From positions 1 through 10,466 of the forward strand of contig JAAVYX010000036.1 of the NCBI GenBank assembly GCA_022791355.1: a stretch of DNA of 10,466 nucleotides, given 5' to 3'. The DNA is from Clostridiales bacterium. Lineage in GTDB: Bacteria; Bacillota; Clostridia; Oscillospirales; Acutalibacteraceae. Below the pieces are notes generated by a model. It was not told where the DNA came from. It searched no databases and was given only the letters and a program-made list of their open reading frames with translations. Both the position numbers and the translations under genes were made by a program. Positions 7,309 through 10,466 of this stretch are shown piece by piece; position 1 is the first letter of the stretch; the number at the start of each line of letters is the position of its first letter.

Positions 7309-8559
7309 CTACTCCCGGATCTGCCCGTCGCCCCGGACCACATACTTCATACTGGTCAGCTGTTCCACACCCATAGGGCCCCGGGCGTGGAGTTTTTGGG
7401 TGGAAATGCCGATTTCGGCCCCGTAGCCGAACATGCCCCCGTCGGTAAACCGGGTAGAGGCGTTGACGTAGACCGCCGCCGCGTCCACCTCCCGCTCAAA
7501 CCGGCGGGCGTTTGGATAGCTTCCCGTCACGATGCACTCGCTGTGTCCCGAGGAGTACCGGGCGATGTGCTCCAAGGCTTGATCCAGGCCGTCCACCACC
7601 CGGACGGCCAGAATATAATCCAGAAACTCGGCGGCGTAATCGGCCTCAGATGCCGGCTTTACGCTCTCCCCCAGAATTTCTTTCGTGCGCGGACAGCCCC
7701 GCAACTCCACCTGTTTTTCTGCCAGCCGGGCCCCTACGGCCGGCAGGAAGGCCGCCGCCGCGTCTTTATGTACCAGCAGGGTCTCCATGGCGTTGCAGAC
7801 CGATGGCCGGGAGGTTTTGGCGTTATATACAATATCCGCCGCCATATCCAGATCGGCCGTTTCGTCCACATAGACGTGGCAGTTGCCGGTGCCGGTCTCG
7901 ATGACCGGTACCGTGGCCTGCTCCACCACCGCCTTAATAAGCCCCGCCCCGCCCCGGGGAATAAGCACGTCCAAATAACCGTTCAGCCGCATGAGGGCGT
8001 TGGCCGATTCCCGGGAGGTATCCTCCACAAGCTGGATACAGTCGGCCGGCAGTCCGGCCTCCTCCACCGCCGCCCGCATACAGCCGGCGATGGCCTGGTT
8101 GGAACGAATGGCCTCCTTGCCCCCCCGCAGGATAACGGCGTTGCCCGCCTTTAAACAGAGGGCCGCCGCGTCGGCCGTCACGTTGGGCCGTGCCTCGTAG
8201 ATGATGCCGATAACCCCTAAAGGCACCCGCACCCGGTAAATCTGTAATCCGTTGGGACGGGTGGAGCCCTGATCGATGCGTCCCACCGGATCGGCCAACA
8301 GGCTAACCTCCTCCACCCCACGGGCCATGCCCTCGATACGGCTTTGGCTCAAGGCCAGACGGTCCAAAAGTCCTTCCGTAAGCCCCGCCGCCCGGCCGGC
8401 GGCCAGGTCCTCGGCGTTGGCCGCCAGAATAGCGGGGACCGACGCCCGCAGAGCCGCGGCGACAGCCGTAAGCGCCCGGTCCTTTGCGGCGCTTTGGGCG
8501 GCGGCCAGTATACGGGCGGCCGCCTTGGCCTTTTCTCCCATTCGCTGTAAACTTTCCAT
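7309..8559 (-). CDS. proA: Glutamate-5-semialdehyde dehydrogenase (gamma-glutamyl phosphate reductase)
   Basis: ProA carries out the NADPH-dependent reduction of gamma-glutamyl phosphate to glutamate-5-semialdehyde, the second step of proline synthesis from glutamate in the cytoplasm. The 416-residue length is normal for the family. Hallmarks are VPLGVIGIIYEARPNVT (112-128), LKAGNAVILRGGKEA (136-150), LIPRGGAGLI (199-208), TGTGNCHVYVD (222-232), the catalytic cysteine C255 in RPSVCNAMETLLVH, and FTDGGMFGYGAEIGIS near the C-terminus. The ATG at 8559 has GGGAGG 8 nt upstream; the frame stays open further to 8928, but that extension has no family similarity and lacks a comparable ribosome binding site. 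ProA is normally preceded by proB (glutamate 5-kinase), which is absent here. Upstream, after a 358-bp gap, is lepB. Confidence 0.97.
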   Translation of the reverse strand: MESLQRMGEKAKAAARILAAAQSAAKDRALTAVAAALRASVPAILAANAEDLAAGRAAGLTEGLLDRLALSQSRIEGMARGVEEVSLLADPVGRIDQGSTRPNGLQIYRVRVPLGVIGIIYEARPNVTADAAALCLKAGNAVILRGGKEAIRSNQAIAGCMRAAVEEAGLPADCIQLVEDTSRESANALMRLNGYLDVLIPRGGAGLIKAVVEQATVPVIETGTGNCHVYVDETADLDMAADIVYNAKTSRPSVCNAMETLLVHKDAAAAFLPAVGARLAEKQVELRGCPRTKEILGESVKPASEADYAAEFLDYILAVRVVDGLDQALEHIARYSSGHSECIVTGSYPNARRFEREVDAAAVYVNASTRFTDGGMFGYGAEIGISTQKLHARGPMGVEQLTSMKYVVRGDGQIRE

Positions 8560-8593
8560 GGGAAATTCCTCCCTTTTTATGTAAAAGTTTGCA

Positions 8594-8621
8594 CCTATAG
8601 TGAACTTGAAACGCCTAACAA
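8594..8621 (-). promoter_or_regulatory. Possible promoter of proA
   Basis: Minus-strand TTGTTA (8616-8621, 4/6) and TATAGG (8594-8599, 4/6) are 16 bp apart, about 35 nt before the start codon. The match is modest, so proA could instead be transcribed from further upstream or together with lepB. Confidence 0.35.
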
Positions 8622-8917
8622 ACATTCGCGGAACCAGGAACCCGAGCGGCCGGGGGCTGGACGGCCGTCGACCCGGACGGACGCGCGCCGGACGCTTATA
8701 GGGCGGCTCGCCGGTTCCCATTCCAACGGACGGCCGGCTTTCACCCGCCGTATCCGTAAACGCTGTGCTCGTTCTGCCTGTTCTACGCCGGTTCCTTGCT
8801 GGTTCCACACTGGTCCCCCTTGGGGCTGCCTGTGCGGACCGCCCCAAAGCGGCTGCGCGTATTCGCCCTTGCAGACAGAAGATACGAACCATTTTGTGGT
8901 AGGTTTTAGACGCGGCT
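8622..8917. other. GC-rich gap between proA and lepB
   Basis: No recognisable gene or RNA was found. On the + strand GTTCT/GTTCC/GTCCC words recur at 8771, 8780, 8791, 8802 and 8813, with an 11-nt period for the last three steps. A loose stem can form between GGGGC near 8822 and GCCCC near 8840. On the minus strand two frames stay open, but the peptides are Arg/Pro-rich and resemble nothing I know. I saw no T-box or other riboswitch signature despite the position ahead of a proline gene. Confidence 0.4.
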
Positions 8918-9496
8918 CTATTCGTCATAGGAAGGGCCGTGAAACAGGGAGATTCCCGGCCAATACCGCAGAACCGCCTTGCCCAGGATATCCTTTTTGG
9001 GCACGTATGGATGCTCCCAGAAACGGGAATCCAGAGAATCGTTTCGATTGTCCCCCATCATGAAATAGGAATCCGCCGGCACCTGGAAGGGGCCGAAATC
9101 CTCCTGGATGGCCTCCCGCGCGTAAGGCTCCTCCAGCGGCTGCCCGTCGATATACACCCGGCCGTCCCGACCCTCCACCGTCTCCCCGGGCAGGCCGATA
9201 ACCCGTTTGAGCAGATGCTCGTCGGGAAAATCCACCGCGTCGAAAATTACGATGTCCCCCCGTTTGGGGTCCCCAAACCAGTAGGCGAAGCGCAGACCGA
9301 TGAGCCGGTCCTTTTTCTGGATGGTGTCCATCATGGACCCGGTGGGCACCGTGGCGTTGACGATGACAAACTGGGTCAGCAAAAAGGCGATAAGCAACGC
9401 TGCCAAAATGGTGCGGCACCAGGAAAAAATCTCCCGGCCGATGGTTTTGCCCCGGGCGGTTTCTTCCTTTTCCACCGTATTGGGTTCCCGCTCCAT
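8918..9496 (-). CDS. lepB: Signal peptidase I
   Basis: This membrane-bound serine protease removes signal peptides from exported proteins such as the fucosidase in this window. It has 192 residues, typical of the short Firmicute (SipS-like) form. A basic, charged N-terminus precedes one membrane segment at about 28-48. The catalytic serine is S54 in VPTGSMMDTI and the general-base lysine is K97 in HLLKRVIGLPGE. The conserved C-terminal box is GDNRNDSLDSRFW (148-160). The ATG at 9496 has AAAGGAGG 7 nt upstream, far better than the TTG at 9529 that opens the same frame 11 codons earlier. TATAAA at 9530-9535 (minus strand) may be its -10, without a clear -35. The residue two after the serine is an unusual Asp-containing MMDT rather than the common MxPT, a variation I believe is tolerated in clostridial members. 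Confidence 0.95.
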   Translation of the reverse strand: MEREPNTVEKEETARGKTIGREIFSWCRTILAALLIAFLLTQFVIVNATVPTGSMMDTIQKKDRLIGLRFAYWFGDPKRGDIVIFDAVDFPDEHLLKRVIGLPGETVEGRDGRVYIDGQPLEEPYAREAIQEDFGPFQVPADSYFMMGDNRNDSLDSRFWEHPYVPKKDILGKAVLRYWPGISLFHGPSYDE

Positions 9497-9544
9497 AAAC
9501 AGGCCTCCTTTATGTAAATAAGCAGTCAATTTATATGCATTTGG

Positions 9545-9628
9545 TTTTCTTTTTTAGCTGAGTGGGAGGTTTCGCATCAGATTTTCTTTTTATAGTAAGA
9601 TAGAGGTTTCGCGCCAGATTTCCTTTTC
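9545..9628. repeat. Short dispersed repeat, tandem copies B and C
   Basis: AGTGGGAGGTTTCGCATCAG (from 9561) and the related stretch from 9598 (GAGGTTTCGCGCCAGATTTCC within 9603-9623) align with a 37-nt offset; each is followed by ATTTTCTTTT-type sequence. Both match copy A at 4540-4577. They sit just upstream of lepB, between it and the structured element to the right. Confidence 0.6.
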
Positions 9629-9703
9629 TCGATACTCCAAAAGCTGGTCTAATAGCGCGACCCATTCTTTTGTTGAACGACAACAGAACGGGGAGAAAAG
9701 CGT

Positions 9704-9727
9704 TCACGGGGGCGGCTGCCCCCGTGA
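9704..9727. other. Perfect GC-rich hairpin
   Basis: Positions 9704-9713 pair perfectly with 9718-9727 (10 bp) around a GGCT loop. No T-run follows on either strand, so a simple terminator is unlikely. It may mark the left boundary of the structured region that follows. Confidence 0.5.
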
Positions 9728-9740
9728 CCCCCGCCGGCAA

Positions 9741-10310
9741 CGCAGCCTGCGAGGAATGCAGTAAGTAGTGCCTTTCAGGAACCTGGGAAGCCCGAAAGTC
9801 GTACCAACTTTCGGGCAGGAAGTATGGAGGCTCTCAGCAACCCGGCAGGATATAACAGTTACCTGGTCTAAGAGCTCGCCTACGGCCACCTACGGGACTA
9901 CGTCGCTGACGCCACCTACGGGACTGCGTCCCTCCGATTGTCTCCGGTTGACTTCCGCCGACACTGTTCTGCGCTTCGGCTTTTTACGTTTCACTTATCC
10001 GCCGGTAGTTGTGAGATAACCGTTAGCTTTTTTAGGGAAGTAAGCGGAAGGGAGAGAGGTAAAGGCAAGCAGAAGCTTGCCAACAATGTTTTAACGGGCT
10101 GCGTTCATAGCTACGAGAGCAAATGACAGAAGAGACCGACTAGGAATGGGGAGAACCTGTCTTGTAATAACTAACGGGAAGCGATAAGTCAGCAGCCTTG
10201 ACTTGAGGGGAAGCGGGTAGAGTTAAGGACAGGGTTGCAGGGAGGAACCCCGTAGGGCGGGAGTCCAGCGGGCGGAGCCCTCTGTGTCGGCCAGGAAGGG
10301 TGTCTCGCGG
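9741..10310 (+). ncRNA. Candidate large structured noncoding element, possibly the 5' half of a group II intron
   Basis: This 570-bp stretch has no credible protein gene but is rich in structure. A perfect 10-bp stem joins 9790-9799 and 9807-9816 around a 7-nt loop. A 7-bp stem joins 10064-10070 and 10075-10081 around AGAA. There is a 20-bp direct repeat, and many purine-rich GGGAAGC, GGAGAAC and GGGAGGAAC words typical of folded RNA. Part of it, 10176-10268, recurs in inverted orientation at the right edge, so it is a repeated element. The style recalls domain I-III regions ahead of group II intron reverse transcriptases in Clostridia, but no reverse transcriptase, domain V or canonical GTGYG boundary is visible. 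Strand and limits are uncertain. Alternatives are another large bacterial noncoding RNA class or the end of a transposable element. Confidence 0.35.
9885..9930. repeat. 20-bp direct repeat with 26-nt offset
   Basis: GCCACCTACGGGACTACGTC at 9885-9904 recurs at 9911-9930 with a single A-to-G change, separated by 6 nt. A partial third unit, GCCTACGG, precedes it at 9878-9885. It lies within the candidate structured element. Confidence 0.8.
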
Positions 10311-10466
10311 AAAAACTTCGTTTTTCCTCTAAACCCTTTCGACCGGGTCCAGAGGAAAACCGTAGGTTTCCCTCTGGACTCCCGCCCTACGAGGTTCCTC
10401 CCTGCAACCCTGTCCTTAACTCTACCCGCTTCCCCTCAAGTAATGGCTGCTAACTTATCGCTTCCC
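10176..10466. repeat. 93-bp inverted repeat, cut by the window end
   Basis: Positions 10176-10268 are the reverse complement of 10374-10466 with 89 of 93 matches and no gaps; mismatches fall at 10190, 10198, 10200 and 10251. The similarity stops sharply at the inner side, after GAGTCCAG. On the outer side it runs to the last base of the window, so the true repeat is longer. The 105-bp spacer is not part of it. This reads as two converging copies of one element, one of them truncated. Confidence 0.95.
10309..10379. other. Two strong hairpins in the spacer of the inverted repeat
   Basis: Positions 10309-10316 pair perfectly with 10320-10327 around TTC. Positions 10347-10361 pair with 10365-10379 at 14 of 15 positions around GTA. 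The odd pair, A10356 opposite C10370, would be a G-U wobble in a minus-strand RNA, so the stem is complete only when read leftwards. Its right arm overlaps the inner end of the 93-bp repeat arm. Confidence 0.7.

Noticed and set aside
6472..8154. Long + strand open frame (560 codons) across the unknown membrane gene and proA
   Set aside because: It lies opposite firmly identified proA, has low-complexity Arg/Gly/Pro-rich translation, and crosses the hairpin region.
8560..8917. T-box or other riboswitch ahead of proA
   Set aside because: No T-box sequence of the GGTGGNACCGCG type, no specifier stem and no terminator hairpin could be found on the minus strand.
8560..8928. N-terminal extension of proA to 8928
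   Set aside because: ProA family proteins start at the equivalent of 8559, where GGGAGG is well placed; the extension is Arg/Pro-rich without similarity.
9497..9529. TTG start for lepB 11 codons upstream
   Set aside because: The AAAGGAGG site lies inside that stretch and points to the ATG at 9496.
9531..9740. 69-codon minus-strand open frame upstream of lepB
   Set aside because: It spans the tandem short repeats and half of a hairpin, with no ribosome binding site or motif.
9545..9930. CRISPR array
   Set aside because: The repeats are too few, degenerate and unevenly spaced, and no cas gene is present.
9768..10019. 83-codon + strand open frame in the right-hand region
   Set aside because: It covers the hairpin and direct repeats of the structured element, has no ribosome binding site and no domain. 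Similar peptides are likely mistranslations of the repeated element.
9741..10310. RNase P RNA, tmRNA or 6S RNA
   Set aside because: The conserved core words of RNase P and tmRNA are missing, no 6S-like single long central bubble is apparent, and the partial inverted duplicate argues for a repeated element rather than a single-copy housekeeping RNA.

Overview
The window looks like chromosomal DNA of a high-GC Clostridia-type Firmicute, most likely a gut Oscillospiraceae relative. This is inferred from strong AAAGGAGG/GGGAGG ribosome binding sites, GC-rich codon use, a dockerin-tagged secreted alpha-L-fucosidase, a Firmicute-style signal peptidase I and a DeoR regulator. No 16S, tRNA or other taxonomic marker is present, so the assignment stays loose.

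Layout: (1) 1-98 is a set of related strong palindromes, followed by a hairpin plus T-run terminator at 135-182. (2) 194-3550 (-) encodes a large modular secreted GH29 alpha-L-fucosidase with two F5/8-type carbohydrate-binding modules and a C-terminal dockerin. It is divergent from a DeoR-family regulator at 3712-4464 (+). The 161-bp gap between them carries a near-consensus promoter for the fucosidase and repeated TGATTGT/ACAATCA half-sites that are good operator candidates. Together this reads as a self-contained, sugar-responsive fucoside-utilisation locus. (3) 4660-6231 (-) is an ankyrin-repeat lipoprotein, visibly less GC-rich than its neighbours, probably accessory. (4) 6307-6547 is a gene-free string of at least eight short hairpins with different sequences, several directly abutting. 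(5) 9496 down to 6640 (-) holds lepB, then proA after a 358-bp gap, then an unrecognised single-pass membrane protein starting 3 nt after the proA stop. (6) From about 9540 to the right edge there is no credible protein gene. This stretch has two tandem copies of a short repeat (a third lies at 4540), strong hairpins, a 20-bp near-exact direct repeat, and a 93-bp inverted repeat with 89/93 identity whose right arm is cut by the window end.

The right-hand 700 bp is the part least explained by ordinary genes. It looks like a structured noncoding element present in two converging copies; the 5' half of a group II intron is my leading but unproven guess. The palindrome clusters and the fucosidase/DeoR control region are the next most interesting.
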